The notes under the pieces: generated by a model | What the model saw: the letters and a program-made list of their open reading frames with translations, nothing else | What the model was told of the DNA's origin: nothing | The model's database searches: none | Assembly (NCBI GenBank): GCA_016722375.1 | Contig: JADKJG010000007.1 | Location: 62,001 to 126,000, forward strand | Reading direction: 5' to 3' | From: Bacteroidota bacterium | GTDB taxonomy: Bacteria > Bacteroidota > Bacteroidia > Chitinophagales > LD1 | DNA: 64,000 nucleotides | Part shown: positions 1-8,675 of the stretch, piece by piece | Layout of the letters: every line of letters starts with the position of its first letter | How positions within the stretch are numbered: position 1 is the first letter of the stretch | Made by a program: the position numbers and the translations under genes

Positions 1-1677
1 GATACGCTCTCTGAATTGCCGGAACTGAAGAACAAGAGCATCTATTTAGACCATGCACAAAAGCAAGGTAGAAACGAGGAAGGCGGATATGTGAGTATTG
101 AATTTCTGAATGAAGAAGAAAATGATTTGGATGAACAACGCTGTCGCCGCGTGGAGGAAATCATTGAATCATCAAAAAACAAAGGATATTCACTGAAGGA
201 TATTGCTGTGCTTACGCGCAGCAATATCCACGGAACCATCATCGCATCCTATTTGATTGAAAAAGGGATACCGGTGGTTTCTTCCGAGAGCTTGTTAATC
301 AACAACTCGCCCAAAGTGCAATTGATTCTTTCTACGCTTAATTACTTCGACCAGAAAGAAAATCACATTGCCCGAGCTGAAATGGTTTACTATATCCATC
401 TGCTGTTATTGAAGAAAGAATTCCGCTTTGAACAATTCAATTTTAAAAGCAGCGATACGGCTTTTGAGGAAAACATCTCGAAACTCTTGAGTAAGGAGTT
501 TCACACTTATGATTTTATCAGCTATTCCTTGGTGGACCTGCTGCATGAACTATCGGTGTTTTATGGGCTGATGGAGGAAGACCCTTTTCTACAATTCTTT
601 TTGGATGAAGCAATGGTTTTTGCTTCGCGCAATCGCAGCAATATCCGCGAGTTTCTCGGCTGGTGGAACGAAGTGAAATATAACCGTAGTATCATTTATC
701 CCGAAACGCTCGATGCTGTTAAGATTATGACGTTGCATAAATCAAAGGGTTTGCAGTTTCCGGTGGTTATTATGGCCGATGCCGACTGGCCACAGAAAAA
801 TTCTAAGAAAAACTTCTGGATAAATATTGACAAGCCTTGGCTCAAAGGTTTTCATACCGGTATTCTTCCAGTGAGTAAGGATGTGCTTGAAACAGAATAC
901 GCCACTTTGTATGAAGAGGAAGATGCCAATTCTTTTCTGGACTTGCTTAACCTGGTTTATGTTGGCACCACCCGACCGGAGGACATGCTTTACATCCTTT
1001 CTACCGAACCGAAAAAGGAACCGGAGAAAAATAATTCTGTCACCGCCCTGCTTATCAATTTTCTAAAGTTAAATGGAAGTTGGGATGGATACAAGGTGTA
1101 TGAGTTCGGTGATGTGAATAGCGTCAAAGTGCAAAAAGACAAAAAGGGAAGCGAATTAAGTATTTATGAAAAGCAAAAAGTAAAGAGTGCGTCGCGCGAA
1201 GCGAAACAGATAAGCATCCGAAAAAATTCCCAGCTACTTTGGAATGAAGAAAAGGTAGAGAAGATAAACCGAGGCACCCTGATGCACGAAGTTTTGAAAC
1301 AGGTGAAATATGCAGCAGATGTCCCCAAGGTATTAAACAAGATGTTCAACGAGGGCTTGATGAATGAAAAAGAGCGAAAAGAAATGAGTGATGATATAAT
1401 CGCCCTAATGAATCAGGATTTAATCCGCATTTATTTCCAACCTCCTTTCAAGGTGATTAATGAACGAGGATTTCTCTCTCCAAAGTTTACTAGGATTCCC
1501 GACCGGGTGGTAATTGATGGAGAACAGGCTATTGTGATTGATTATAAAACCGGAAAGAAAAAGAATGAGCATATCCAACAGTTAAATGATTATGCTTCGG
1601 AGTTGATGAAGTTCGGTTTCAAATGGGTGAAGAAGTTTTTGGTCTATACGGAAGATAAAACGGTAGAAGAAGTCTGA
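1..1677 (+). CDS. UvrD/RecB-type helicase-nuclease (AddA-like), 3' part
   Basis: This is the C-terminal part of a superfamily 1 helicase fused to a PD-(D/E)XK nuclease, the AddA/RecB-type subunit of a recombinational repair complex that processes double-strand DNA ends. The reading frame is open from base 1, so the start lies outside the window. Helicase motif V (MTLHKSKGLQFPVV) is at about nt 727-768 and motif VI (YVGTTRPEDML) at about nt 958-990. The nuclease core VIDYKTGKK is near nt 1534-1563, close to the C terminus. The stop overlaps the start of the next gene by one base (TGATG), so the two are translationally coupled. The family call is firm; the name AddA versus RecB is inference. 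Confidence 0.9.
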   Translation, partial: DTLSELPELKNKSIYLDHAQKQGRNEEGGYVSIEFLNEEENDLDEQRCRRVEEIIESSKNKGYSLKDIAVLTRSNIHGTIIASYLIEKGIPVVSSESLLINNSPKVQLILSTLNYFDQKENHIARAEMVYYIHLLLLKKEFRFEQFNFKSSDTAFEENISKLLSKEFHTYDFISYSLVDLLHELSVFYGLMEEDPFLQFFLDEAMVFASRNRSNIREFLGWWNEVKYNRSIIYPETLDAVKIMTLHKSKGLQFPVVIMADADWPQKNSKKNFWINIDKPWLKGFHTGILPVSKDVLETEYATLYEEEDANSFLDLLNLVYVGTTRPEDMLYILSTEPKKEPEKNNSVTALLINFLKLNGSWDGYKVYEFGDVNSVKVQKDKKGSELSIYEKQKVKSASREAKQISIRKNSQLLWNEEKVEKINRGTLMHEVLKQVKYAADVPKVLNKMFNEGLMNEKERKEMSDDIIALMNQDLIRIYFQPPFKVINERGFLSPKFTRIPDRVVIDGEQAIVIDYKTGKKKNEHIQQLNDYASELMKFGFKWVKKFLVYTEDKTVEEV

Positions 1678-4502
1678 TGGAAAAGTTTCTGGCCAAAACA
1701 GCCAAGTATATTCTTTCGAAGCATGGAAACAATCTGAGCGGCGTCACTGTTCTGATGCCTAATCATCGTTCTTGTGTTTATTTCCGTCAGGCATTGAAAG
1801 ATGCTTCTGGAGAAACTATTTGGGCTCCTGATATTACCACCTTGCAAGATTGGGTATATGACAAGAGTGAACTGGCACTCATTGAGTCTTTAGAACAAAC
1901 AACGGAGTTGTTTGAAGTTTATCGCGCCAAAGGTGGTGAAGAAACATTGGATGAATTTATTCCTACTGCGCAAGTAATGCTCAGTGACTTTAATGAAGTG
2001 GATTTGCAATTAGCAGAGGCTAAGCCTTTCTTTAATTATCTCGAAAAGCTGCAATCGCTGAAAGTATATGAACCAGCGACGGAACTTTCCGAGTATTCAC
2101 TGCGTTACAAAAAATTCTGGCATACTTTCCGTGAACTTTATTTCGCTTTGCGCGAAAGACTGCTGGAACAGAAGAAAGGATATTCGGGTATGATTTACCG
2201 CGATGTGGCAGATAAAATGGAGTCCATGTCCATCGGCATGGAAGAAAGAATTTATCTCGTAGGTTTCAGCGGTATGAATAAGAGCGATGAAAAAATAATC
2301 AAAGTCCTGCTCGATAAAGGTATCGCTGAAATCATCTGGGATTCGGATAAGTATTATGTAGATGATGAGTTTCAGGAAGCTGGTTCTTTTTTTAGGAAGT
2401 ATAAAAAGCAATTTAGAATAGACGATAGTGGCTGGAAAAATAATTTGATTGCTTCTGCTCCCAAAAACATCCATATCGTCGGTGTGGCGAAAAACATCGG
2501 TCAAACAAAAGTGACGGCTGATATTCTCGTCAACAAGCTCAAATTAAATGAAGAGACGGAAAAGGAAACAGCGGTGATTGTGTTGGACAATAAATTACTG
2601 AATCCACTTCTCTCTGCCATTCCTGAAAATATTTCGGCTTTGAATATTTCTATGGGTTTTCCCTTGCAGGAATCTTCCATAGCTGAGTTACTAAAGTCTA
2701 TCTTCTCGCTTCATGAAAACATAGAGCGCTTCAAGGCCTCCGGTCGGCAGCTTCGCTATTATTATCGCGACATTTTTGATTTACTCCATCATCCTTACGT
2801 GTCTTATCTCATTCCCGATAAAAAAGCAGTGAGCATTTTTGTTCAACGCATCCGGGAATTTAACCGCATGGTGGTGAGCCATAAAGAACTGGCAGATGTT
2901 TTTAAGGATAGTGAGTTTGAAAGAGTATTCTGGTTTACGGAAAATTCGCAGGAATATCTCGTAAAGCTTTTAGAACTTGTTGATTCCCTGAGAATTCATT
3001 TTCTGAAAGCCACCCGTTCACAGAAGAGAGATTTGAGTGTGGATGTGGAGTTGCTGTTTCATATCAACAACACGCTGAAGAATCTTCAAAACATTTTGCA
3101 GGAAAACAAATCAGAACTAAATACAAAATCACTCCGCAAACTCCTGATGGAAAATATCCGTTCGGTCCGCGTTCCTTTTGACGGCGAACCGATACGAGGT
3201 TTGCAGATTATGGGTATGCAGGAAACCCGCTGTCTGGATTTTAAAAACATCATTATTCTGTCCATGAATGAGGGGATTTTCCCTTCTGGCAAAAAGCAAC
3301 ACACTTATATTCCCTACGAAATGCGCAGGGAATTCCTCACGACACATCAGGAAGCGGATGCTGTTTCCGCTTATTTGTTTTATCGCCTCTTGCAACGAGC
3401 AGAAAATGTTTACCTGCTCTACAACACCGAAAGCGATGAAATGGGCGGGGGAGAAAAAAGTAGGTTCCTTCTGCAATTACAACATGAATTGAAAGAAGCC
3501 AATCCAAAAGCCATTATTAATGATTTGGTTTATTCCGTTGACCCACCGCCTCATATACCGGATGACAAGATTTCCATCGTGAAAGATGAAGTCCTGCTGA
3601 AATCATTGCTTTCAAATCTTTCATCGCGGGGCATTTCACCTTCTGCTATCAATACCTATATCAATTGTTCGCTGCAATACTACCTCCGTTACATCGCAGG
3701 GTTGCGGGAACAAGATGAAATCGAAGAAAGCATTGAGGCCGCCACGCTGGGTTCGGCGGTGCATGATGTTTTGGAGAAACTTTATCAGGATGTTTTGGGC
3801 AAAGAACTTTCGGTTGACTTCGTGAAAAACATTGCCAGTCAGAAAGAAATCATAGACCAACTCTTGCGCCAATCTTTTGCCGAGCGCTTTGATGATGAAT
3901 CTTTAAAGCGTGGCAAGAACTATCTGCTCTACCGGGTTTGCTTAAAGCTAATCCGGGAATTTCTAAAGCAGGAACAAAGCAATCTCCAGATGCTGGATGA
4001 TTCCGGCAGTTCAATGAAATTGCTTTTGCTGGAAAGCGATATGGAACAGGTGCTGACCGTTAGTGGTCACCAAGTAAAAGTGAAAGGCAAGGTGGACCGG
4101 GTGGAAGAAAGCAGCGGCATTGTCAGCGTAGCCGATTATAAAACCGGCGGTCAAAAAGGTATCAGCATCACCAGTGATAATTTTCCTTTGTTGGCCACCG
4201 ATCCCAAATATGCCAAAGGAGTTCAGTTAATGACTTATGCCTGGCTTTACTGGAAAAGCAAAGGTTCGCCCGACGTCCGCCTTCGCTCCGGTATTTACTG
4301 GTTGAGAAATTCTCCTGGTGGATTTGATTCCTGGAAGATTGACAAAAATGATATTCTGAATAGGGAAATCTTAGGGAGCTTTGAAGAACTACTTCAAAGT
4401 GTTTTATCCGAATTGTTAAATCCCGAAATCCCTTTTACCAAAACACCAGATATTAAGCGCTGCGAATACTGCGAGTTTGCACGCATTTGCCGGAGGGACT
4501 AA
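1677..4502 (+). CDS. PD-(D/E)XK nuclease, AddB-like subunit
   Basis: This 941-residue protein is the likely partner of the upstream helicase-nuclease. It has the AddB pattern: a degenerate N-terminal helicase-like region, then a C-terminal nuclease with ADYKTGG near residue 819. A first cysteine lies in YINCSLQYYLRY near residue 662 and three more close the chain in CEYCEFARIC. In AddB such split cysteines hold a 4Fe-4S cluster beside the nuclease; that role is inferred from the family. ATG overlaps the upstream TGA, which fixes the start. The pair probably resects DNA ends for RecA loading. No neighbouring gene suggests a dedicated defence role. Confidence 0.88.
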   Translation: MEKFLAKTAKYILSKHGNNLSGVTVLMPNHRSCVYFRQALKDASGETIWAPDITTLQDWVYDKSELALIESLEQTTELFEVYRAKGGEETLDEFIPTAQVMLSDFNEVDLQLAEAKPFFNYLEKLQSLKVYEPATELSEYSLRYKKFWHTFRELYFALRERLLEQKKGYSGMIYRDVADKMESMSIGMEERIYLVGFSGMNKSDEKIIKVLLDKGIAEIIWDSDKYYVDDEFQEAGSFFRKYKKQFRIDDSGWKNNLIASAPKNIHIVGVAKNIGQTKVTADILVNKLKLNEETEKETAVIVLDNKLLNPLLSAIPENISALNISMGFPLQESSIAELLKSIFSLHENIERFKASGRQLRYYYRDIFDLLHHPYVSYLIPDKKAVSIFVQRIREFNRMVVSHKELADVFKDSEFERVFWFTENSQEYLVKLLELVDSLRIHFLKATRSQKRDLSVDVELLFHINNTLKNLQNILQENKSELNTKSLRKLLMENIRSVRVPFDGEPIRGLQIMGMQETRCLDFKNIIILSMNEGIFPSGKKQHTYIPYEMRREFLTTHQEADAVSAYLFYRLLQRAENVYLLYNTESDEMGGGEKSRFLLQLQHELKEANPKAIINDLVYSVDPPPHIPDDKISIVKDEVLLKSLLSNLSSRGISPSAINTYINCSLQYYLRYIAGLREQDEIEESIEAATLGSAVHDVLEKLYQDVLGKELSVDFVKNIASQKEIIDQLLRQSFAERFDDESLKRGKNYLLYRVCLKLIREFLKQEQSNLQMLDDSGSSMKLLLLESDMEQVLTVSGHQVKVKGKVDRVEESSGIVSVADYKTGGQKGISITSDNFPLLATDPKYAKGVQLMTYAWLYWKSKGSPDVRLRSGIYWLRNSPGGFDSWKIDKNDILNREILGSFEELLQSVLSELLNPEIPFTKTPDIKRCEYCEFARICRRD

Positions 4503-4511
4503 ATTCTTTTA

Positions 4512-5081
4512 CTAAAAATTGACGTAAGTGCTGAAAATGCGGATAGCGATAGCCAGAAGCAACACGCCAAATAATTTTTTTACCGCTGCCAATATCGCGT
4601 CACCCAGCTTTTCCTCTATCCAGTCGCTGGCACACAGCACAATAAAGACAATCGCCAGATTAATGACAATGCCTGCCAGAATTTCAAAAGGATTATAAAC
4701 GGAACGAAGCGAGAGAATAGTAGTAAGCGTACCAGAACCGGCGATAAGGGGAAAGGCGAGTGGCACAATATTTCCTGATCGCGCATCTTCGGGGTTAGCG
4801 CGGAAAATATTTATGCCCAAAATCATTTCCATAGCTAAAACAAAGAGCACAATAGAGCCCGCCAATGCGAAAGAGCGGACATCTATACCCATAAAGCCAA
4901 GAAAAGTCTCCCCCACAAAAAGGAAAAATACCATCAGTACTCCCGACGCTACGGTAACCAATAAAGGACGGAAGTGGGGAACATGTTTTTTGACAGAAAT
5001 AATTATCGGCAAACTGCCGATAATATCCACAACGGCAAATAAAGTAAGAGTAACCGTCAGGATACCTTTAAAAGTAAGCAT
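4512..5081 (-). CDS. MarC family integral membrane protein
   Basis: A 189-residue, very hydrophobic protein with about six predicted membrane segments, matching the MarC/UPF0056 family in length and in the conserved stretch PLAFPLIAGSGTLTTIL in the middle of the chain. The physiological role of the family is not settled; the old link to multiple antibiotic resistance is not supported for most members. It converges on the AddB-like gene with only 9 bp between stops. A TATTTTCG box lies 5 nt before the ATG, suggesting a leaderless transcript. Confidence 0.85.
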   Translation of the reverse strand: MLTFKGILTVTLTLFAVVDIIGSLPIIISVKKHVPHFRPLLVTVASGVLMVFFLFVGETFLGFMGIDVRSFALAGSIVLFVLAMEMILGINIFRANPEDARSGNIVPLAFPLIAGSGTLTTILSLRSVYNPFEILAGIVINLAIVFIVLCASDWIEEKLGDAILAAVKKLFGVLLLAIAIRIFSTYVNF

Positions 5082-5086
5082 TGGGG

Positions 5087-5094
5087 CGAAAATA
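5087..5094 (-). promoter_or_regulatory. -7 box (TATTTTCG) of the MarC gene
   Basis: On the minus strand TATTTTCG lies 5 nt before the ATG at 5081. It fits the Bacteroidota -7 element in its TTCG variant. No clear -33 TTG is visible. Transcription would start at or near the A of the ATG. Confidence 0.4.
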
Positions 5095-5108
5095 GAAAAC
5101 TAAAAGCC

Positions 5109-5528
5109 TTATGTGCCGGAGTTTTTCAGTATGCTCGAGGTAACTTCCCAAGGATATTGCGACAGAAATTTTTCGCGTTTTACACGGATGCGCTCCTGCC
5201 TCCAAGCATGAAACCCATCCACAAATTTCTGAGGATTGCTCGTTCCTTCCAGTTTGCAGAGTTTGCGCAAAACAGGTACATCTATCTGATCCGTGTAAGT
5301 CTGCAACATATAATCCAAAAACTCTGCATCGTCCACCGGAATGCTTAAGGCAAGAGAATAGTCCTTTAAGTTGTCATGAGGTAGCCACTTTTTAATGTAT
5401 TCGGGCGTACGTTCGCGCACCATAACCCCGAAGTATCCGGGGTGTTCATGGTTACCTAAGAAGTGAGCATATTGTATTCCATCCTCATCCAGATTCTGCA
5501 ACATATCCTGAAGTTCTTCCCTGTTCAT
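5109..5528 (-). CDS. hypothetical protein, 139 aa
   Basis: I do not recognise this protein. It is a soluble, acidic-to-neutral 139-residue chain without signal peptide or membrane segment. It is rich in aromatic residues and histidine (AHFLGNHEHPGYFGVMV near residues 21-37) and ends in a basic helix (WRQERIRVKREKF). The ATG at 5528 is the only sensible start. It lies 27 bp upstream of the MarC gene on the same strand, so the two could be co-transcribed, but the MarC gene appears to have its own promoter box in the gap. Codon use is like that of neighbouring core genes, so it is likely a real, lineage-specific gene. Confidence 0.7.
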   Translation of the reverse strand: MNREELQDMLQNLDEDGIQYAHFLGNHEHPGYFGVMVRERTPEYIKKWLPHDNLKDYSLALSIPVDDAEFLDYMLQTYTDQIDVPVLRKLCKLEGTSNPQKFVDGFHAWRQERIRVKREKFLSQYPWEVTSSILKNSGT

Positions 5529-5940
5529 ATCTCAAAGTTTTTTGGTTAATGAAGTTTAAATGTAGGTCTTTCTATCAAATGAATGAAAATCTATTTATAA
5601 ACATATTAACTCCTCGGGTCTGTATTGGCTATTTTCTGTTTTTTAAACCTTGGCCCCTAGCAAAAAAGATGATGCAAAATAGGCGAGTAACTCAATAGAC
5701 TTCCTTCATCATTCAAAGATAAGGGCACACAGAAGTCATGAGATGTTTATAGCAAATAAGGTAACAGTAAAGGACAGCCAAGAAGTTGTTACAAATTATC
5801 GAGTTTCGAGTATTAGCAGGTTTATGTATTAAAATATCGCATCGGACATTTCGTCATAGATATTGACAAATTGTTTATAAAAAATTTCTTAGCATGGTAA
5901 TTGTGGTTACCATTGCTCATTAAAATAAAAGATAAAGAAC
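5529..5940. other. 412-bp intergenic region
   Basis: An AT-rich gap between divergent genes. I see no RNA gene or credible ORF. The one structured site is a perfect 7-bp inverted repeat at 5894-5913 (ATGGTAA, 6-nt spacer, TTACCAT), 27 bp before the zinc peptidase start. It could be an operator or a small hairpin in the leader. Confidence 0.5.
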
Positions 5941-6624
5941 ATGATGGGGATTTATGTAATTGTAATTGTTTTCATGGTGTTGAGTTGGCTGGTAGGCTGG
6001 AGGCTGAAGAGCAAGTTCAAACAGTACTCCGAGGTGACTTTTCGCGGCGGGATGACAGGTGCGGAGGTGGCTGCCAAGATGTTGGCAGATAACAATATCG
6101 CGGATGTCAAGGTTATATCGGTAGAAGGTCAGTTAACGGATCATTATAACCCATTAGATAAGACGGTGAACCTCTCGCCAGAAGTTTATAATGGGCGGAG
6201 TGTAGCAGCGGCGGCGGTGGCAGCGCACGAGTGCGGCCATGCAGTGCAACACGCCCGGGCTTATGCTTGGCTGGGTTTACGTTCTAAGTTGGTTCCATCG
6301 GTCAGTTTTGCTTCTAAGTATATGCAGTGGATTTTGTTAGCAGGAATTTTAATGGTTCAGTTTACTCCGATACCACTTATTATAGGTATTGCATTGTTTA
6401 CGATGATTACAGCTTTTTCGTTCGTCACGTTGCCCGTTGAATTTGATGCTTCGAATCGCGCACTAGCTTGGTTAGACTCATCTGGCATTACTACTTCGCA
6501 GGAGCATGAAATGGCAAAAGATGCGCTGTGGTGGGCTGCCATGACTTACGTGGTCGCTGCACTGTCTGCTCTGGCAACACTACTATATTACATATCCATC
6601 TTGCTGGGAAGGAGAAGGGATTAG
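5941..6624 (+). CDS. membrane zinc metallopeptidase (YugP-like)
   Basis: A 227-residue protein of the YugP-like neutral zinc metallopeptidase family. An N-terminal membrane helix (residues 2-15) is followed by a soluble part with the HEXXH-type motif AAHECGHAVQHA near residues 93-104, then two or three further membrane segments from about residue 125 to the end. The two motif histidines would bind zinc and the glutamate would be the base. Members are thought to act at the membrane face; substrates are unknown. It is rightward, about 200 bp ahead of the ribosomal protein operon, but that operon has its own promoter. Confidence 0.88.
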   Translation: MMGIYVIVIVFMVLSWLVGWRLKSKFKQYSEVTFRGGMTGAEVAAKMLADNNIADVKVISVEGQLTDHYNPLDKTVNLSPEVYNGRSVAAAAVAAHECGHAVQHARAYAWLGLRSKLVPSVSFASKYMQWILLAGILMVQFTPIPLIIGIALFTMITAFSFVTLPVEFDASNRALAWLDSSGITTSQEHEMAKDALWWAAMTYVVAALSALATLLYYISILLGRRRD

Positions 6625-6765
6625 AAAATGGAGGATTGCAGAGTTCGGATTGCATTAGGTCTGAAATTCACCGTGCTAAATCCGCAGTAGAAAAAAATCT
6701 ATGCCATTTTGAGCCTGCTTCGTAATGGTTTATGAATGCAGCACGAAAATATTCTTTCCAAATAC

Positions 6766-6796
6766 TTGCAAACTATGGAGCAGAAAGCTACATTTG
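6766..6796 (+). promoter_or_regulatory. promoter of the rplM-rpsI-rpsB-tsf operon
   Basis: TTG at 6766-6768 is followed after 20 nt by TACATTTG at 6789-6796. This is a close match to the Bacteroidota primary-sigma consensus (TTG, 19-21 nt, TAnnTTTG). The predicted transcription start is about 6803, giving a leader of roughly 30 nt before rplM. Confidence 0.7.
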
Positions 6797-6831
6797 CGCT
6801 CCTTTTTAAAAACAATAAATAGAAATTCAAT

Positions 6832-7269
6832 ATGAAATCACGCAGCTATAGCACCGTAACGGTGGCTGAAAAAGACGTGAAGCGCGAATGGTTCATCGTG
6901 GACGCCGAGGGCAAGACACTAGGAAGAATGACTTCCAAGATTGCTTCGGTACTTCGCGGGAAACACAAGCCCACTTTTACTCCAAACAATGATTGTGGTG
7001 ACTATGTCATCATCATCAATTCAGCCAAGGTAAGAATGACCGGAAAGAAAATGACGGATCGTCCGCTGGTGCGCTATACCGGTCATCCGGGAGGACAGCG
7101 TCATGCCACTCCGCAAGAGATTATTGAAAAGAAACCTAACATGCTAATTGAACATGCTGTGAAAGGTATGTTGCCTAAAAGCCCGCTGGGAAACAGAATG
7201 TTTAAGAAACTTTTTGTTTATCCTAATGCCGAGCATCCGCACGCTGCACAAAAACCAAAATCATTATAA
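6832..7269 (+). CDS. rplM: 50S ribosomal protein L13
   Basis: A 145-residue L13, the usual family length. It carries the family core from EWFIVDAEGKTLGRM near residue 21 through the central RVRMTGKK-like segment (AKVRMTGKKMTD) and a PNAEHPHAAQKP C terminus. L13 is an early-assembling large-subunit protein that contacts 23S rRNA. The start follows a 30-nt leader from a strong promoter. rpsI begins 3 nt after the stop, as in most bacteria, so the two are one transcription unit. No autoregulatory leader structure is evident in such a short 5' region. Confidence 0.97.
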   Translation: MKSRSYSTVTVAEKDVKREWFIVDAEGKTLGRMTSKIASVLRGKHKPTFTPNNDCGDYVIIINSAKVRMTGKKMTDRPLVRYTGHPGGQRHATPQEIIEKKPNMLIEHAVKGMLPKSPLGNRMFKKLFVYPNAEHPHAAQKPKSL

Positions 7270-7272
7270 ACC

Positions 7273-7656
7273 ATGGAAAAAATTACCGTAGGAAGAAGAA
7301 AGGCCTCAGTAGCCCGCGCTTTGGTGAAGGCCGGCAAAGGCGTTATTACCATTAACAAGAAAGACCATCAGGATTTTTTCCCATTGGAGTATCTACAGAA
7401 CAAAGTGGAATCTCCGATAAAATTGTCGGAAAGCGAAGGTAAGTTTGATATTGCCATCACAGTGTTTGGTGGTGGAACAAAAGGTCAGGCAGAAGCTATT
7501 TCTCTGGCTATTGCCCGTGCTTTGATCATTGATAATCCAGAGAAGAGACCCGTTTTGAAAAAAGCGAAATTGCTTCGCCGCGATGCCCGTAAAGTGGAGC
7601 GGAAAAAGACTGGTTTGCGCAAAGCCCGTAAGCAAGAACAGTATTCTAAGCGTTAA
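7273..7656 (+). CDS. rpsI: 30S ribosomal protein S9
   Basis: A 127-residue S9 with the N-terminal GRRKASVARALVKAGKG segment and the typical very basic C-terminal tail ending KARKQEQYSKR. That tail reaches the P site and touches the tRNA anticodon stem. Length is normal. It lies 3 nt after rplM and 33 nt before rpsB in a single rightward operon. Nothing in the sequence is unusual for the family. Confidence 0.97.
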   Translation: MEKITVGRRKASVARALVKAGKGVITINKKDHQDFFPLEYLQNKVESPIKLSESEGKFDIAITVFGGGTKGQAEAISLAIARALIIDNPEKRPVLKKAKLLRRDARKVERKKTGLRKARKQEQYSKR

Positions 7657-7689
7657 TTATTGTTTCAAAAAAATAATCAGAAATATATC

Positions 7690-8574
7690 ATGGAAAGAAT
7701 TGACCATAAAGATTTATTGGAAGCTCAGGTTCACTTCGGTCACCTCAGAAGGAAGTGGAACCCCAAAATGCTGCCTTTTATCTTCGGCGAAAAGAAGGGG
7801 ATTCATATCATTGACCTGAACCGTACTTCGGACAAGTTGGAAGAGGCAGCCTTAGCAGCTAAATCCATCGCGAAGAGCGGAAGAAAGATTCTTTTTGTTG
7901 CGACAAAAAAGCAAGCAAAGGAAGTGGTGAAACAAGCGGCTCTCCGTGTAGGAATGCCCTTTGTTACTGAAAGATGGCTGGGAGGTATGTTGACCAATTT
8001 CATGACCATTCGTAAGTCTGTAAAGAAAATGCAGAGCATTGAAAAAATGCTGGCCGATGGAACATTGGAAAGCGTTACCAAAAAAGAGAAGTTGGTATTG
8101 ACCCGCGAAAAAGAGAAAATGGAAAAAGTATTGGGTGGTGTGGCTGCAATGGCCCGCGTACCGGCTGCTTTATTTCTGGTGGACATCATGCACGAGAATA
8201 TTGCTTTGAAAGAAGCTCAGCGCTTAAACGTGAATACTATTGGAATCGTAGATACAAATTCTGATCCTACGAAAGTTGATTTTGCAATTCCCGGTAATGA
8301 CGATGCAGCAAAGTCTATTGCAATATTGACCAACTATATCGCCGATGCAATTGCAGAAGGTTTGGCAGAACGTGCCGCTTCACAAGAAGGGATGGATGGT
8401 GCGGATTCAGAAGATGAAAACGCAGATTCACAATACGATGCAGACGGTGGTCTTGAAGAAGATGGCGGCAGCGATGCAGACAAGAAAGCAGCACCTAAGA
8501 AGCGTGCGGCTGGTACCGGTGGTCAAGGCAGAAGTCGGATTACTAGGGGCGCGCCAGGAGCGAAGAAGGTATAA
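7690..8574 (+). CDS. rpsB: 30S ribosomal protein S2 with charged C-terminal extension
   Basis: The 294-residue S2 begins MERIDHKDLLEAQVHFGH at the ATG at 7690; an in-frame TTG 30 nt upstream is unlikely as start because family members begin here. The S2 core is complete (FVATKKQAKE, ERWLGGMLTNF, GIVDTNSDP). After about residue 230 comes a low-complexity tail: first strongly acidic (Asp/Glu/Ala-rich, about 40 residues), then basic (AAPKKRAAGTGGQG). Tailed S2 proteins occur in Bacteroidota; the role of the tail is not known to me. It belongs to the rplM operon and a hairpin terminator follows before tsf. Confidence 0.95.
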   Translation: MERIDHKDLLEAQVHFGHLRRKWNPKMLPFIFGEKKGIHIIDLNRTSDKLEEAALAAKSIAKSGRKILFVATKKQAKEVVKQAALRVGMPFVTERWLGGMLTNFMTIRKSVKKMQSIEKMLADGTLESVTKKEKLVLTREKEKMEKVLGGVAAMARVPAALFLVDIMHENIALKEAQRLNVNTIGIVDTNSDPTKVDFAIPGNDDAAKSIAILTNYIADAIAEGLAERAASQEGMDGADSEDENADSQYDADGGLEEDGGSDADKKAAPKKRAAGTGGQGRSRITRGAPGAKKV

Positions 8575-8591
8575 CATCAACAAGCTTAATG

Positions 8592-8635
8592 AAATGAGAT
8601 GTGAGACTTCTTCAGTCAACATCTCATTTTTTTTT
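8592..8635 (+). terminator. intrinsic terminator between rpsB and tsf
   Basis: A perfect 11-bp stem (AAATGAGATGT at 8592-8602 with its complement at 8619-8629) and a 16-nt loop are followed by a run of T to 8635. It lies between two genes that are normally co-transcribed, so it may act as a partial terminator that lowers tsf relative to rpsB. Confidence 0.75.
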
Positions 8636-8675
8636 ATAAAAACAGTAATTATTCAAATCATAAAAACAAGATAAC

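Noticed and set aside
1..4502. Phage-defence role for the helicase-nuclease pair
   Set aside because: The domain layout and coupling are those of the housekeeping AddAB repair enzyme; no defence genes are adjacent.
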